From: Pseudoalteromonas sp. R3
Lineage (GTDB): Bacteria; Pseudomonadota; Gammaproteobacteria; Enterobacterales; Alteromonadaceae
NCBI RefSeq assembly: GCF_004014715.1
Contig: NZ_CP034835.1
Span: 4,154,001-4,218,000 of the forward strand
Reading direction: 5' to 3'
DNA length: 64,000 nt
In this document: piece by piece, positions 8,741 to 30,239 of the stretch
How positions within the stretch are numbered: position 1 is the first letter of the stretch
Layout of the letters: each line of letters opens with the position of its first letter
Notes under the pieces: model-generated
Told to the model about the DNA's origin: nothing
What the model saw: only the letters and a program-made list of their open reading frames with translations
Databases searched by the model: none
Made by a program: the position numbers and the translations under genes

Positions 8741-9973
8741 ATGAAACTATATGACGTGATTGGGATCGGGTTTGGCCCGGCCAACCTGGCACTGGCTATC
8801 GCCCTGAAAGAGCAAAACAAACTGAGCGATCGAGTGTGTTTTATCGAGAAACAGCCGGACTTTTTGTGGCACGGTGGGATGCTGCTGGACAACACCGATA
8901 TGCAGATCTCTTTCCTCAAAGATCTGGTTTCATTACGCAACCCAACCAGTCATTTCAGCTTCATTAATTATTTACATAATCAAAACCGCCTGGACAGTTT
9001 CATCAACCTGAAGACCTTCTATCCTTCTCGTCATGAGTTCAATGACTACCTGCGCTGGTCAGCCAGCCATTTTCGTGATCACTGTCACTTTGGCGAGCAG
9101 GTCAATGACGTTGAGCCAATTGTTGTCGAAGGTAAAGTTGATCACCTCAAAGTCACCAGCCGGGATGCCGAGGGCAATCAAAGCGTACGTCTGACCAAAA
9201 ACCTGGTTGTGAGCGTTGGCGGCTCGGCGAAAATCCCTGCCCCATTTGACGCACTGAAAGACAGCAATCATGTTTGGCACTCGTCACAGTATTTGCACAA
9301 CAAACATAAAGTCAAAGCGGGAGATCGCGTTGCGATTATCGGTGCGGGGCAAAGTGGTGCTGAGATTTTTGCTGATCTGGAAAACATGACGGAGCAACCA
9401 CAGGTTGACTTAATCATGCGTGCCGGCGCGATGAAGCCAGCTGATTCAAGCCCATTTGTAAACGAGATCTTTGACCCTGCATTCACCGATGTGGTGTTCG
9501 ACAAGTCGCCAGAGCAAAAAGACCGCTACTTTAACGAATTCAGAAGCACCAACTACTCTGTCGTCGATGAGCCACTGATTAACAGTATTTATGCCAGCCT
9601 GTATGATCAGAAGCTCAAAGGAGGCGATCGCCTGGCCATTCGTCACCGCACCTCCGTCAATAGCGCTGCGATTGATAGCGAAGGTAAGATCAATCTGGAG
9701 CTGGAGGATGTGCAAAGCCGCGGGATGCAACAGTACGACCATTTAATTCTGGCGACTGGCTACCAATACCCCAGCCGCTCACCGCTCCTTGAGCAATTGG
9801 CAGAATGGCTGAAGCCAGATATCAGTCGCTATTATCAAATTGAAACAGCCGACAACTTTATGCCTAAAGTGTTTACCCAGGGCGTCAATGAGCAAACCCA
9901 TGGCATCAGTGACTCTTTACTGTCAGTGTTGGCGGTACGCTCAGCAGAGATCGTCGAAGCGCTCGACCTGTAA
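8741..9973 (+). CDS. L-ornithine N5-monooxygenase (PvdA-like)
   Basis: The 410-residue flavoprotein hydroxylates the side-chain amine of ornithine using NADPH and oxygen, the first step to a hydroxamate. It carries the FAD motif GIGFGPANLALA at residues ~7-18, MQISFLKDLVSLRNPTS, the NADPH motif VAIIGAGQSGAE near 200 and the LILATGY block near 345. FINLKTFYPSRHEFNDYLRW is typical of PvdA/SidA; the ornithine rather than lysine assignment is supported by the PvdF-like formyltransferase at 35048 and the A-domain codes. The frame opens at GTG 8711, but ATG 8741, seven bases after AAAGG (8729-8733), gives the normal N-terminus. It stands alone on the plus strand, ended by a hairpin. Confidence 0.9.
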   Translation: MKLYDVIGIGFGPANLALAIALKEQNKLSDRVCFIEKQPDFLWHGGMLLDNTDMQISFLKDLVSLRNPTSHFSFINYLHNQNRLDSFINLKTFYPSRHEFNDYLRWSASHFRDHCHFGEQVNDVEPIVVEGKVDHLKVTSRDAEGNQSVRLTKNLVVSVGGSAKIPAPFDALKDSNHVWHSSQYLHNKHKVKAGDRVAIIGAGQSGAEIFADLENMTEQPQVDLIMRAGAMKPADSSPFVNEIFDPAFTDVVFDKSPEQKDRYFNEFRSTNYSVVDEPLINSIYASLYDQKLKGGDRLAIRHRTSVNSAAIDSEGKINLELEDVQSRGMQQYDHLILATGYQYPSRSPLLEQLAEWLKPDISRYYQIETADNFMPKVFTQGVNEQTHGISDSLLSVLAVRSAEIVEALDL

Positions 9974-9981
9974 TCAAATGT

Positions 9982-10011
9982 GCTGGGGAGGACATTCAGT
10001 CGCTCCCCAGC
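9982..10011. terminator. Hairpin between converging genes
   Basis: GCTGGGGAG (9982-9990) pairs with CTCCCCAGC (10003-10011) over a 12-base loop. It sits between converging stops and lacks a T-run, so it may be only a moderate terminator. Confidence 0.6.
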
Positions 10012-10019
10012 CCCACCGC

Positions 10020-10664
10020 TCAGAAAGAATAGCGGGATACTTCACGCTCGGCGTCGTCCAGCAGCTGACAACTTTCATTGCTGGTGCGCCAGAGCGCTCG
10101 CGGGCTGTTGATGCTGTAGCTGCCAGTCTGCGGATCTGTATAGTTGGAATAGACCCGAATAGGTGCCTGAGGCGCCAGCTGGGCCCCCTTTGGGAAAATA
10201 AATTGCGCATCACCCTTTACGGCGCGAATTTGCCAGCCACTGATGTCCACACGGCAATCTGACATATTAAATAGCTCAACATATTCATCACTGAAATCTC
10301 TGCCCCCCAGGCTGTCGCTGTGCACATCGCTGATGATCACAAGGTTGTGGGCTGACTGGCCATATACAAACTGATAACGCAGCTCACGATGCGCATCAAA
10401 CAACAACACCCTGTCACCCCGAAGGTTTAAAGCATTGGCCACGTTAAAGCTAAATTTGCCTCCCCTGTCAATGTAGACACTGAGCTCCTCCTCCGGCCGC
10501 AAGATAGTATCTGGGCCAAATGTAAACGTCTGAGCTGATGATGCTATCTCTAAACACCACCCATTGAGGTCACAAATATGCTCCCCCTTGTTGCATAACT
10601 CAATATGCTGCGCGACTTTGTCTCGGTTTACGTTAACGATTTCAATCGCCTGTGTGTGATCCAT
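10020..10664 (-). CDS. Protein with two lamin-tail-like domains
   Basis: The 214-residue protein appears to be two lamin-tail (LTD) domains in tandem. Residues ~1-100 have IEIVNVNRDKVAQHIELCNKG then LNGWCLE, and ~105-214 have VIISDVHSDS, DEYVELFNMSD and ISGWQIRAV. The paired I-E-L-x-N and L/I-x-G-W patterns are typical of the fold. There is no signal peptide, membrane segment or other catalytic domain. LTD domains are usually binding modules on extracellular or nucleic-acid proteins; a role in a siderophore locus is not known to me. ATG 10664 has AGAGG about nine bases upstream. It lies downstream of the NRPS terminator, so it probably has its own promoter. Confidence 0.6.
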   Translation of the reverse strand: MDHTQAIEIVNVNRDKVAQHIELCNKGEHICDLNGWCLEIASSAQTFTFGPDTILRPEEELSVYIDRGGKFSFNVANALNLRGDRVLLFDAHRELRYQFVYGQSAHNLVIISDVHSDSLGGRDFSDEYVELFNMSDCRVDISGWQIRAVKGDAQFIFPKGAQLAPQAPIRVYSNYTDPQTGSYSINSPRALWRTSNESCQLLDDAEREVSRYSF

Positions 10665-10778
10665 TGTTAATTACCTCTATTTTTTACACCTAAGATTTGT
10701 ATTTAAACGCAGGCATGGGGCTTTTTCTATCACACTTGATTACACCAGCCTGTGCGCACCCAGTCGGTCTGCTGACAC

Positions 10779-10808
10779 AAAAAAGCCGTGCATTCGCACG
10801 GCTTTTTT
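10779..10808 (-). terminator. Terminator of the giant NRPS gene
   Basis: GCCGTGC (10785-10791), loop ATTC, GCACGGC (10796-10802), flanked by A6 and T6. It is a strong rho-independent signal that can work both ways and lies 20 bases past the NRPS stop. Confidence 0.9.
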
Positions 10809-13800
10809 ACCTTCGACTCTGACGTGCTTAATCAGTGCACAGCAAACTGTCGTAAACAGAGGTGAGTACCTCTTCGGCAGCAATGATCTGACGATGATCA
10901 TAATCCAGATGCGTCACATCAAACTCAGCGTCCAGCTCTGCAAGATAGGCATCCATCGCTGCCTGATCTGCCTGATTTGACCACCAGGCATGCGCTTTTG
11001 CCGAGGCTTCCTGAGCATACTGCTGCGGCGCTCTGGCCAGGCGTTGCAGTTCATAACCCGCCGCCAGTAAAGCCGTTAATTCCGCTTCAGGCAGCTGACT
11101 GAGCGTATGCTCAAAGAGGTCAGCAAATTGCGCCTGATGCGTGATCAGCCACTGAGCCAGAGTGGCTGGGTCCCGGACAGTATCATCCAGCCCCTGCTGC
11201 AATTGCGTCACTAGAGCGTGATGCAATGCACTGTCAGGTGCCAGACTGTAGCCGCCGATCCACGACAACGCCCAGCTACGCCAGTCCAGGCTGGTTTGGG
11301 CCGCTTCACCGTGAGGGTTCCAGCTGTCTACCAGATACAGGTGACTCACCGTTCTGCCTCGCGCAGTCAGTGCATTAGCAACCAGTGCCGCCAACGCGCC
11401 GCCCAAAGACCAGCCCAGCAGTTTGATGGTGCCATTCGGCTGAGCCTCATCCAGTGCCTTAGCATAATGTTGCGCCAAATCGGTCAGCGTACTGAACTGG
11501 GCGAGCTGTTTTGCAGCCGCCACACCGATACAATTAACCTTACCCGCCAGCTTCTCTGCCAGCGGACGATAGGCCACCGTTAAGCCACTGCCTTCATGCA
11601 GGCAGAAGAGGTTATCCGCGCCTGTCACGGCATCATTGAGCGGATGCAGAATAAGCTCGCTCTGGTGCGTCATCTCAGCCACCAGGCTCGCCAGATCCGG
11701 GGCTTGCCACAACTGTCTGACAGCCAGCGGCAGGGCATTGTGTTGCTGCCACATACTGATCACTTTCAGACCATTGATAGAGTCTCCACCCAGCGCAAAG
11801 AAGTTATCAAGACGGCCAACCTGCTCTACACCCAACACGGTTTGCCAGATAGCGGCCATCGCCTGTTCAACTTCCCCCTGGGGTGCCACAAAACTGGCAT
11901 CACTTTGTAACTCAGCCTTTGGCAGGGCTTTACGGTCAATTTTACCATTGCTGTTTACTGGCAGATCCGTCAACGCCATGATAGCCGCAGGGACCATATA
12001 ATCAGGCAGGTTCGCCGCCAGGTTGGCTTTCAGCTCGACCTCGTCTGGTACACTCCCATCGTGACCACTCACATAAGCCACCAGGCGTTTACCAGCTGGC
12101 GTATCATCTGCAACAACCACTGCCTGACGCACGGTATTGTGCTTACGCAGCAGGGTTTCAATTTCCCCTAATTCAATGCGGAAGCCACGGATCTTCACCT
12201 GATGGTCGGTCCGGCCCAGGTATTCCATCAGCCCCTGCTCGTTCCAGCGCACCAAATCACCGGTGCGATACAAGCGGCTGCCATCATCGGCAAATGGGTT
12301 CGCCACAAAGCGCTCCGCCGTCAGGTCCGGACGGTTCAGATAACCCCGTGCCAGACCGATTTCTTCGGCCATATACAGCTCACCTATCTGTCCCGGTAAC
12401 ACCCGCTTTAACTGACTGTCCAGCACCCAGGCCTGACGTTGTCCCAGCACTTCACCGATGGGCGCGTACACCGCATCAAACGAGCTGCCCGGCATCGCCT
12501 TCCAGGTCAAAGGCGTCACAACTGTCTCGGTCGGACCATATCCATTGATGAAGAAGTCCGGCTTCAGTACTCGCTGCGCCAGTTCAAACGAGGCCTGTGG
12601 CATGGCATCCCCGCCAAAACAGTACACTCGCACTGGCGGTGGGTTACCCACCTGCTCAACATAGGCAGACAACTCGCGCAGGAACACGGGCGGGAACACC
12701 ACGGTCGTAACCCCTTGCTGATGCAGATTCTGATAGGTTTGCTGTAAATCCCACTGCTGCTGTGGACGGATCACCACAGTGCCGCCATGGGTTACCGCAG
12801 ACAACCAGCGTTCATGGGCGCCGTCGAAACAGAAGGACATAAAGATCAATTCGCGATCTGCCGACGTCAACTCGTAGCGGCGACCAATGCCGCGACAGTG
12901 TGCGGCAATTGAACCCCGACTCACTAACACGCCTTTTGGATTGCCCGTTGAGCCTGAGGTGTAGATCACATATGCTCCCTGAGCCGGATACACCTGTGGT
13001 TGCTGCCATTGCTGGTTCAACGGAATATCTGCCATTCGATGCAAGCGGGCCTCCCCGGCAATCTCATTAAGACTATGATCGCTGACCAGGATGTGCTGCA
13101 TCTGACTGTCGTTGATCATGTATGCCAGACGCTCTTTTGGATAACTCAGGTCCATAGGTACATAGACCGCGCCGGCCTTAAGTACCGCAAGGAAAGCCAA
13201 AGGTAAGTCGATGCCACGGGTCAGTGCCACCCCAACCCGCTGCTCTGGACCCACCCCCTGCTCACGCAGATAATAGGCCAGCTGGTTAGACTTTTCGTAC
13301 AGTTCTTTATAGCTGTAACTGTTGCCCTCACAGGTCAGGGCTTCAGCATCAGGTGTTTGCTCGGCCAGCTGGTTTAACGTCGACACCACATCCTGATACT
13401 GGGTTGCGGCCAATTGTGGCGGCTGACCCGTCAGTAAGTAAATCGGCTCAACGGCGCCACTGTGCAACGGCGTGATTGCCTCACCAAAGCCCTGCTGTTG
13501 CAGTGCTTGCTGAATATCCAGTGGCATAATATCCAGATCCGACAGGTTCAATGTTGGCTGAGTTACAAAGGCGCTGAGGATCTGCTGTAAGCCCGCCATC
13601 AAAGTTGCGATCCGCTGCTCACTGAACAGCTCCTGTGCATAGTCCAGCTTCAGGGTCAGTTCACCGCTAAAGCTCTCGCTGGTATTGAGTACCAGATCGA
13701 ACTGCGCCTTGGTTTTAGGCAGTTCACTGGGTGCTATAGTCAGTTCCGGCAGATTGACCAACTCATTGTCATCCTGACGCTGGTGACTCATGACCACCTG

Positions 13801-14219
13801 AAACAGCGGCTGCTGTCCGACGGTACGCTCCAGCGACAAACTGTCCACCAGCTTTTCAAACGGTAAATCCTGATTGGCCTGAGCCTCCTGCAAACGGGTT
13901 GCAACTTGCGCCACCACCTGTTGCAAGCTCAGCTCACCACTGAGTGTCGATTGCAGGACCTGAGTATTGGCAAAGAAGCCCACAATATCCTGGCTATGGC
14001 TATGTTGACGATTAGAAATCGGCATGCCAACGCGGATCAGAGACTGGCCACTGTAGTGATGTAACAGCACGTGCCATGCCGCCATCAGCACACCAAACAA
14101 GGTGCTGTTTTGCGCTTGGGCAAAGCGCTCCAGTGCCTGTTTCAGTGCATCATCCACCACCACCTGCTGTGCGGCGCCATTGTTTTCATACAGATCGCTG
14201 CTGCGATCCGTTGGCAGAG

Positions 14220-22564
<8,345 letters not shown>

Positions 22565-22568
<4 letters not shown>

Positions 22569-25500
22569 ACGCAGGCTGCTGATAGAATCCCCCCCAGTGC
22601 GAAGAAGTTGTCCAAACGACCAACCCGCTCAACACCCAGCACATCCTGCCAGATGGCAGCCATCGTTTGCTCAATGTCACCCTCTGGCGCCACATAGCTG
22701 ACATCGCTTTGCAGCTCAGCTTTGGGTAAGGCTTTGCGGTCTATTTTACCATTGCTGTTCACCGGCAGATCCGGCAACGCCATGATCACTGCAGGTACCA
22801 TATAATCCGGCAGGTTCGCCGCCAGCATGGCCTTTAATTCTGCTTCGTCAGGCAATGCATCATCATGTCCGCTGACATACGCCACCAGACGTTTTCCTGC
22901 TGGTGTATCGTCGGCAACAACCACCGCCTGACGCACTGTGTCTTGTTTACGCAATAAGGTTTCAATTTCACCCAGTTCGATGCGGAAACCACGGATCTTA
23001 ACCTGGTGGTCAGTCCGGCCCAGATATTCCATCAGGCCTTGTTCATTCCAGCGCACCAAATCACCGGTGCGATATAAGCGGCTGCCATCATTGGCGAACG
23101 GGTTAGCCACAAAGCGCTCGGCAGTGAGATCAGGCCGGTTCAGGTAGCCCCGTGCAAGACCTATCTCTTGTGCCATATATAGCTCACCGATCTGTCCAGG
23201 TAACACCAGGTTAAGTTGGCTATCCAACACCCAGGCCTGACGCTGCCCCAACACTTCACCAATGGGCGCGTAAACCGCCTCAAATGAACTGCCAGGCATG
23301 GCCTTCCAGGTCAGTGGCGTGACCACAGTTTCTGTCGGACCATAACCGTTGATGAAGAAACTGGGTTTGAGCACGCGCTGCGCCAGCTCAAAGGATGCCT
23401 GAGGCATCGCGTCACCACCAAAGCAGTAAACCCGCACCGGCGGCGGATTACCTACCTGCTCCACATATGCCGACAGTTCACGCAAAAATACCGGTGGAAA
23501 TACCACTGTGGTTACGCCTTGCTTATGCAGGTTTTGATAGGTTTCCTGCAGATCCCATTGACGCTCAGGACGGATCACCACCGTGCCGCCATGGGTTACT
23601 GCTGACAGCCAGCGCTCATGGGCACCATCGAAACAAAAAGACATGAAGATCATTTCGCGATCCGCGGCGCTCAGCTCATACCGACGCCCAATGCCCCGGC
23701 AGTGCGCTGCAATTGAGCCACGGCTGACCAGGACGCCTTTGGGGTTACCTGTCGAACCCGAAGTATAAATGACATACGCCCCCTGCATTGGGTATACCTG
23801 AGGCTGCTGCCACTGCTCGGTTAGTACAATATCCGCCAGACAATGCAAAGTTGCCTCACCGGCAATCTCATCCAGACTGTTGTCACTGACCAGAATATGC
23901 GCCATCTGACTGTCGTTGATCATATACGCCAGACGTTCCTGCGGATAGCTCAAGTCCATTGGCACATAAACCGCACCAGCCTTAAGTACCGCCAGGAAAG
24001 CCAGTGGCAAATCGATCCCCCGTTGCAGCGCTACCCCAACGCGCTGCTCGGGCACAACCCCTTGCTCACGCAGGTAGAAGGCCAGCTGGTTTGATTTCTC
24101 GAACAATTCTTTGAATGTATAGCTGTGACCCTCGCATGTCAGGGCCTGTGCATCCGGTGTTTGCTCGGCCAGCTGGTTCAGCGTCGACACCACATCCTGA
24201 TATTGCGTGGCCGCCAACTGCGGCAGTTGACCCCCCGGGATATAGATGGGCTCCACTGCACCCGAGTGCAGTGGCGTGATGGATTCACCAAAGCCCAGCT
24301 TTTGCAGTGTCCGCTGCTGTGATTCATTGATCAGCGTAAGCGCCGACAAACGGCTTTGCGGTGACGCTATGATATTCAGCAGCAGGCGTCTGAATTGCTC
24401 TGCCAGTGCCTGAACATCGGCGCCGGCAAGCTCACTGCCCTGATAACTGAAATGTAACCGCAGCGTCTCTTCCTGAATAAAGCTCACCGTAAGCGGGAAG
24501 TTGGTTTCTTCTTTGGCCTCACCGACAGTAAATTTGGTCTGTTGTTCAGCACGGGTTTCAAGTGCTTCCGCAAGCGGATAGTTTTCAAACACCAGTAGGG
24601 TATCGAACAAGCCGTGCTTGTCCATTGCCAGATGTGTCGCCTGCTTTTGAATATCGTATAAAGGCGTAAATTCGTGTTCCCGACCGGCCAGGTTGGCCGA
24701 TTGCAGCGCCTGCAGCCAGTGACTCAAAGACAACTCAGGGCGCACTTCAACCATGACCGGCATAGTGTTGATGAACATCCCCTGGATCCGCTCTGCCCCT
24801 GCCAAATCGCTCGGACGCCCTGATGTCGTGGCACCAAAGCACACTGCTTCACGACCAAGATGGCGACTCAGCAAGAGTGCCCATACTCCCTGCATCAGGG
24901 TGTTTGGCGTCAGGTGCTGGGCTTTGACAAACTCGCCCAGCGCGGCATCTTCTTGCTCCGTTAGCAGTAAATCGAACGCGCTGTAACTGCCCTGCGAAGG
25001 CGTGGTAAAGGCCGAACTCAGATAGCACGGCTCCAACAATAAATCGGTTTGCGCCTGCCAGTAAGCCAGATTAGCGGACTGATCTTGTTGCGCCAGATAG
25101 GCGATATAGTCACGATATTGGGCCTCTGCCGGAGGCAAATTGTGACCTTCATACAGGCGCAACACTTCTCCCATCAGCGCCGAGCAGCTCCAGCCATCGG
25201 TCAGAATATGATGTATGGTCCAGATGAAGACATGACGTTCAGGTGCCAGCTGTACTAATACAAAACGTTGTAAGCCTGGCGTGCCATCGAGCTCAAAGCC
25301 CTGGCTACGCTGTTGCTGAGCCAGCTCATGCAATTTCAGCTGTTGCTCATCTGCACTCAGGTGCTGCCAGTCCAGTGTCTGCCACTGAGCAGCCAGGGTT
25401 TTAACAACAAACTGCAGCGGTTGTGGATCCAGACTTAAGAAGCCACTGCGCAGTACATCATGACGATCTATCACCGTCTGCCATGCGGCTTTGAAGCGCG

Positions 25501-25714
25501 TAGCATCGAGCCCGGTGATGTCCAGACTGGTCTGGTTGATATAGGCTTCGCCCGGCTCGTAAAGACTGTGAAACAGCATGCCCTGCTGCATCGGCGACAG
25601 CGGATACAGGTCCTGCAACTCAGCACCGTTAATCGCTAAGGTATCCAGTTGCGACTGGCTCAGTGCGGCCAGTGGCACATCACTGGGGTGAGGCAGCCCG
25701 CCACCTCTGTACAA
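22565..25714 (-). CDS. Giant NRPS, segment 2: C2-A2 (formyl-hydroxy-Orn) and start of T2
   Basis: The 1,049-residue frame contains a DCL condensation domain ([24 protein letters not shown] near 166), fitting the epimerase just upstream, and an A domain ([15 protein letters not shown] near 646) with specificity residues DGEVCGGVT, the same as A5. The carrier domain starts normally (DNFFALGG) and then shifts frame at a run of seven C (22589-22595 on the plus strand); one extra base would restore GGDSISSL and join segment 3. The first nine or so residues, before PSDVPL, are out of frame. It is not a separate gene: there is no plausible start signal, and both ends fall inside domains. Confidence 0.88.
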
Positions 25715-25911
25715 TGGCCGATCACAGCAATTAAGGCCGCCTCCAGATGCCTGGCAAAGGCCGTCATTGTCACGTCGCTGAGTCGCTGTGCACCATAGCT
25801 AATCACCAGTTGCAGGCGGCCATCACTCACCTGACCATTGATACTGATCTCACTGTGTGGCTCAAAGTCCGGGCTGAAAGCGGCACCGCTGTGCTCACTG
25901 GCCAGACGCCA
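25689..25911 (-). pseudogene. Giant NRPS: end of E1 domain in a third reading frame
   Basis: Between G-runs at 25912-25915 and 25685-25688 the coding sequence continues in another frame, with no stop: it reads [14 protein letters not shown] through DGRLQLVISYGAQRL and [13 protein letters not shown] to CLTP. This is the normal end of an epimerase domain, matching E3 ([15 protein letters not shown]). Adding one base in each run joins segments 1 and 2. It shows that the gene is continuous rather than two genes. Confidence 0.85.
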
Positions 25912-28900
25912 GGGGCCTCTGACTGAGTCAGTGTATTATCCAGCTGACCAAGATAGTTAAACTCAATTTGTCCCAGAGGTTGGGCTGCCAGACAGGACTG
26001 GGCTTGCTCATCACCATAGTATTTCAGTGCCCCATAGCCAATGCCTTTGTTTGGCACGGTTCTGAGCTGCTCCTTGTTATGTTTCAGGGTGTCGCTCAGG
26101 GTGGCGTGGCGGGTCAGCTGAACCGGATACAAGCTGGTGAACCAGCCTACCGTGCGACTTAAATCTGTGTCCAGATCCCAGGGTTCACGGCCATGTCCTT
26201 CCAGGTTGATCAAACACTCAGCCTGTCCGCTCCATTGATACAAGGCTTCGCTCAGCGCGCTCAGTAATAACTCATTGACCTGAGTCCGGTAGCTTTTACC
26301 AGCGTCGTGCAGCAAGGTCTGAGTTTGCTGTGTATCCAGTGTGACCTGCACACTGGCACTGTGGGCAAGCTTCCGGCTGCCCTCATGGTTGAAGTCAGGC
26401 AAAGTCAACTCGGGAGCCTGCTGCTGTTGCCAGTAGCTCAGTTCATCACTGTGAGTATGTGCATAACCACTGAGCTGTTGTGCCCAGTACTGATAGCTGT
26501 GGCTCTTGCTGGCAAGCGACGGGCTAACTTGCTGTTGTAACTGGCCATAAACCCGCGCTAAGTCGTCGAGCAAAATACGCCATGACACGCCATCCACCAC
26601 CAGGTGATGGATCACCAGCAGCAAACGGGCACTGCCATCGTCCAGCGTCATATGCACCAGCCGGGTCACCTCAGCTTCGGTAATATTCAGGCTACGCTGT
26701 GCTTCTTCGGCAAGCGCCGTTATTTGAGTCGCCTCAATACGACGCGACCAACAGCTGGCAGCAGCCTGCGTGGCATCAAATTCCGTATAGTGCTGCTGCC
26801 ACTGCTGCGACGCATCTTTAACAAAGCGCAGACGCAATGCATCATGGTGTGCGATTAATGCAGACCAGGCCTGCTGGATCAGAGCCTCGTCCAGCGGAGT
26901 GTCCAGTGTCAGTAACAGCGCCTGATTGTAATGGTTTTTGTTGTCCAGCTTGGTGGTCAGGAACTGTTTTTGAATCGGTAACAGATCCACCTCACCTTCC
27001 ACCTGCTGAGCTATCGCCTCAGCCTGGCTCAGTTCGCTTAACTGAGGCGCCAAACGGGCAATGCTATGCAGTTCAAAAATCTGTTTTGGTGTCACCACAT
27101 AGCCGTGTTTACGCAATCCGGTAACAATCTGCAAACTCAGGATAGAATCGCCACCGAGTTCGAAGAAGTTATCCAGTCGGCCAATTTTCGGCTGGCCCAA
27201 CACGTGTTGCCAGACACTTGCCAGCGCCTCTTCCCGCGCACCTTGTGGCGCTTCAAATGGCACCGAAGAAATGTTGCTTACCTTTGGCAGGGCTTTACGG
27301 TCAATTTTACCGTTACTGCTTAACGGCAGCGTTTCCAGCACCACTATCACCGCTGGCACCATATATTCAGGCAGGGCTTCAGCCAGTGATGCTTTTAGTT
27401 GTTCGCTATCCAGAGTCTGCTCAGCGACGGCTGAAACATACGCAACCAGGCGTGTCGAAGCGCCGCTGTCGTCGGCCACAACAACCGCTTCGCGTACCCC
27501 AGATGCTGCATACAACGCAGCTTCAATTTCACCTAATTCTATCCGGAAGCCACGGATCTTAACCTGATGGTCGATACGACCGAGATAATCCAGCTGACCC
27601 TGAGCATTCCAGCTTACCAAATCACCACTGCGATACATGCGGCTGCCATCCGCCGCAATGGGGTCGGCAACAAACCGCTCGGCGCTCAAATCAGGGCGAC
27701 TCACATAACCGCGTGCCAGACCTGCACCCGCAATATAGAGTTCTCCGGCAATGCCTTGCGGACAGAGGTTCAAAGCGCGATCCAACACATATAACCGGAT
27801 CCCCGCAATCGGTGCACCAATTGGCACTGGCAGATCAGCACGACCATGGCAGGTGAAGTGACTGACATCCACAGCCGCTTCTGTCGGGCCATACAGATTG
27901 TAAATTGCAATGCCTGGTAACTTACGCATTGCCTGCGCCTGTACTTCGCTAGGCAACGCTTCACCACTACATAAGATCTGTCGAATGCTGGTGGCCGTAG
28001 CAACGGCTTCATGACCTAAAAACGCCTGTAACATTGACGGTACAAAGTGCAGTGTTGTCACGCCAAAGTGATTGATCGTGTCGATCAGTTGCGCACTGTC
28101 TTTGTGTGCACCAGGCGGGGCCACTATCAGCTCAGCACCATACATTAGTGGCCAGAAGAATTCCCACACCGAAACATCAAAGCCAAACGGGGTTTTTTGC
28201 AATACTTTGTCACCGGCATCAATGGGATAAGCCGACTGTTGCCAGGCAATGCGGTTGTATATAGCACTGTGCTGGTTACCGACGCCTTTGGGCTTGCCGG
28301 TGGACCCTGACGTGTAAATCACATAAGCCAGTTGGGTTGCCGGGATCTCATGCGTCGGCAAACTATGCGGATAGTGCTCAAGTGCCAGTGTCGAAAGTTC
28401 AACACGGGGCGCCAGATCTGCCAGGCTGTCCAAGCGTGTCAGTGAATGGTCACCCAAGAACAGGCTCAGGCCACTGCTATTGGCGATGTAAGCAATGCGA
28501 TCCGCCGGTAAAGAAGGCTCCAGTGGCACATAGGCTGCCCCCGCCTTCACCACCGCCAGAATACTGACCACCATCTCGATGCTGCGCTCGAACACCAGCG
28601 CCACCTTGTCTTCCGCGCCAATACCTTGCGCGTTCAGATAATGCGCCAGTTGGTTTGTACGCTGCTCCAGCTCCCGATAAGTGAGGCTGTGCGACGCAAA
28701 ACGCACTGCAATCGCATCTGGTGTGCTGGCACTTTGCTGGCTGATCAGGGTTGTAACGGGCTGTGAATAGTCAAACACCTCAGCACCGGTCCCTGTGGTG
28801 ATCAGGTCGGATACCTGTTGAGCACTTAGCAGAGGAACATTATTGACCTCAGCACCTGGGTCACTCAGACAGCTATCCAGCATCATCTGCAATTGCGCCA

Positions 28901-30239
28901 GACAAGCCTGAGCAAACTCAGCATCATACAGCTCACGGGCATAGATAAGGTTTAGACTCGTTCCTTCACTGAGGTCTTCAATCACATCCAGCTGCAGATC
29001 AAACGGCATACCGAAACGGTACATTTCGGTGTCCAACAACGAAACTGACTCCAGCTGGCTTAGGTTGCGCTTATCTCGACGCAGGTAGTTAAACATCACC
29101 TGAAAGATAGGGTGAACGCCGCTTTGGCGCGCCGGCTTGAGTGCGTTCACCAGCTGCTCAAATGGTAAATCCTGATTGTTCTGTGCCAGTCGGCTCATTG
29201 CCGTGTTTTTTTCTAATAACTGTACAAAACTGTCGGTATCTTCAAGCTGCAGCGGCATCACCTGAGTGTTAACGAAAAAGCCGACAAGATTCTGAGTTTC
29301 GCTGCGATGACGATTGGCAATCGGCACCCCGACACGAATATTCTGGCTGTCACTGAGGCGCGCCAGCAGAGCCTGCCAGGCCGTTAATAAGACTAAATAG
29401 GGCGTAACCTGATACTGACTGGCAAGCGCGCCAATGCGCTGCCACAGCGCCGCTGGCAATGTCTGTGTCTGCGTTGCAACCTGATAATTGAGGTCGTGTC
29501 TGTGCTGATTTTTGGCCGGCAAACGCAAGGTCTCTTCACAGTCTGTCAGCTGCTGCCGCCATACCGTCAACTGGGTATCATAGTGTGGCTGATGGTCCTG
29601 CTCATTGTCCCATTTCGCAAACTCCAGATAGCCCGACGCTGGCGAGGCAATCTCTTTGCCAGCATAAAGTGCAATAAACTCATCTAACAACTGTTGCATT
29701 GACGTGCCGTCGGTGATGATATGATGCAAGGTCATGATCAGGCTGGTTCGCCCCTCGCAGCGGGCAATGGCAATACGCAATAAGGGCTCACTGCACAGCG
29801 CAAATGGTTGCTCAACGAAACGACGAATACTTGCCTGATCGCTAAGATGCGCAAGTTCCAGCTCATGAACTGGCAAAGACTGATATCCGCCATCGCACTG
29901 CCAGACCTGCTCTTGTTCCTCAACGAACTGGATCCGCAACCCGGAGTGTTTTGCCAGCAAGGTCTCAAATGCCTGCCTGACCTGAGCGGTGTTTAATTCA
30001 CCCTGAAAATGCAGTGCCCCGGCCAAATTGTAGGAGACATCCTGCGGGTCCAGCTTCCAGGCATACCAGAGGATCTTTTGTGCGGGTGTCAGCGGCACTC
30101 GCTCACCTGCTGTCAACTCAACCTGGAGCTGGCCGGCATTGCTCTGGGCCTGGTCAATACGTGCTTTTAAGCGTTGTTGGTCTTCGGTTGATAGGGAGGA
30201 GATAGCGCGATTTCTTCTGGTACGTCTTTGCTGTGACAT
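25827..30239 (-). CDS. Giant NRPS, segment 1: C1-A1 (Ser)-T1-E1, true gene start
   Basis: This 1,470-residue frame starts the five-module NRPS at ATG 30239. It has a condensation domain ([21 protein letters not shown] near 171) that should accept the PKS product, an A domain ([15 protein letters not shown] near 638), a carrier (LGGDSILSL near 1,026) and an epimerase ([13 protein letters not shown] near 1,210, [15 protein letters not shown]). Specificity residues DVWHLSLVD give serine, so D-Ser is predicted. A1 and A4 are near copies. The frame is lost at 25912-25915 where one G of a run seems missing; the last ~30 residues here are out of frame. With four bases restored, 10828-30239 becomes one frame of about 6,471 residues. 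Confidence 0.9.
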   Translation of the reverse strand: MSQQRRTRRNRAISSLSTEDQQRLKARIDQAQSNAGQLQVELTAGERVPLTPAQKILWYAWKLDPQDVSYNLAGALHFQGELNTAQVRQAFETLLAKHSGLRIQFVEEQEQVWQCDGGYQSLPVHELELAHLSDQASIRRFVEQPFALCSEPLLRIAIARCEGRTSLIMTLHHIITDGTSMQQLLDEFIALYAGKEIASPASGYLEFAKWDNEQDHQPHYDTQLTVWRQQLTDCEETLRLPAKNQHRHDLNYQVATQTQTLPAALWQRIGALASQYQVTPYLVLLTAWQALLARLSDSQNIRVGVPIANRHRSETQNLVGFFVNTQVMPLQLEDTDSFVQLLEKNTAMSRLAQNNQDLPFEQLVNALKPARQSGVHPIFQVMFNYLRRDKRNLSQLESVSLLDTEMYRFGMPFDLQLDVIEDLSEGTSLNLIYARELYDAEFAQACLAQLQMMLDSCLSDPGAEVNNVPLLSAQQVSDLITTGTGAEVFDYSQPVTTLISQQSASTPDAIAVRFASHSLTYRELEQRTNQLAHYLNAQGIGAEDKVALVFERSIEMVVSILAVVKAGAAYVPLEPSLPADRIAYIANSSGLSLFLGDHSLTRLDSLADLAPRVELSTLALEHYPHSLPTHEIPATQLAYVIYTSGSTGKPKGVGNQHSAIYNRIAWQQSAYPIDAGDKVLQKTPFGFDVSVWEFFWPLMYGAELIVAPPGAHKDSAQLIDTINHFGVTTLHFVPSMLQAFLGHEAVATATSIRQILCSGEALPSEVQAQAMRKLPGIAIYNLYGPTEAAVDVSHFTCHGRADLPVPIGAPIAGIRLYVLDRALNLCPQGIAGELYIAGAGLARGYVSRPDLSAERFVADPIAADGSRMYRSGDLVSWNAQGQLDYLGRIDHQVKIRGFRIELGEIEAALYAASGVREAVVVADDSGASTRLVAYVSAVAEQTLDSEQLKASLAEALPEYMVPAVIVVLETLPLSSNGKIDRKALPKVSNISSVPFEAPQGAREEALASVWQHVLGQPKIGRLDNFFELGGDSILSLQIVTGLRKHGYVVTPKQIFELHSIARLAPQLSELSQAEAIAQQVEGEVDLLPIQKQFLTTKLDNKNHYNQALLLTLDTPLDEALIQQAWSALIAHHDALRLRFVKDASQQWQQHYTEFDATQAAASCWSRRIEATQITALAEEAQRSLNITEAEVTRLVHMTLDDGSARLLLVIHHLVVDGVSWRILLDDLARVYGQLQQQVSPSLASKSHSYQYWAQQLSGYAHTHSDELSYWQQQQAPELTLPDFNHEGSRKLAHSASVQVTLDTQQTQTLLHDAGKSYRTQVNELLLSALSEALYQWSGQAECLINLEGHGREPWDLDTDLSRTVGWFTSLYPVQLTRHATLSDTLKHNKEQLRTVPNKGIGYGALKYYGDEQAQSCLAAQPLGQIEFNYLGQLDNTLTQSEAPGVWPVSTAVPLSARTLSHTVRSVSMVR

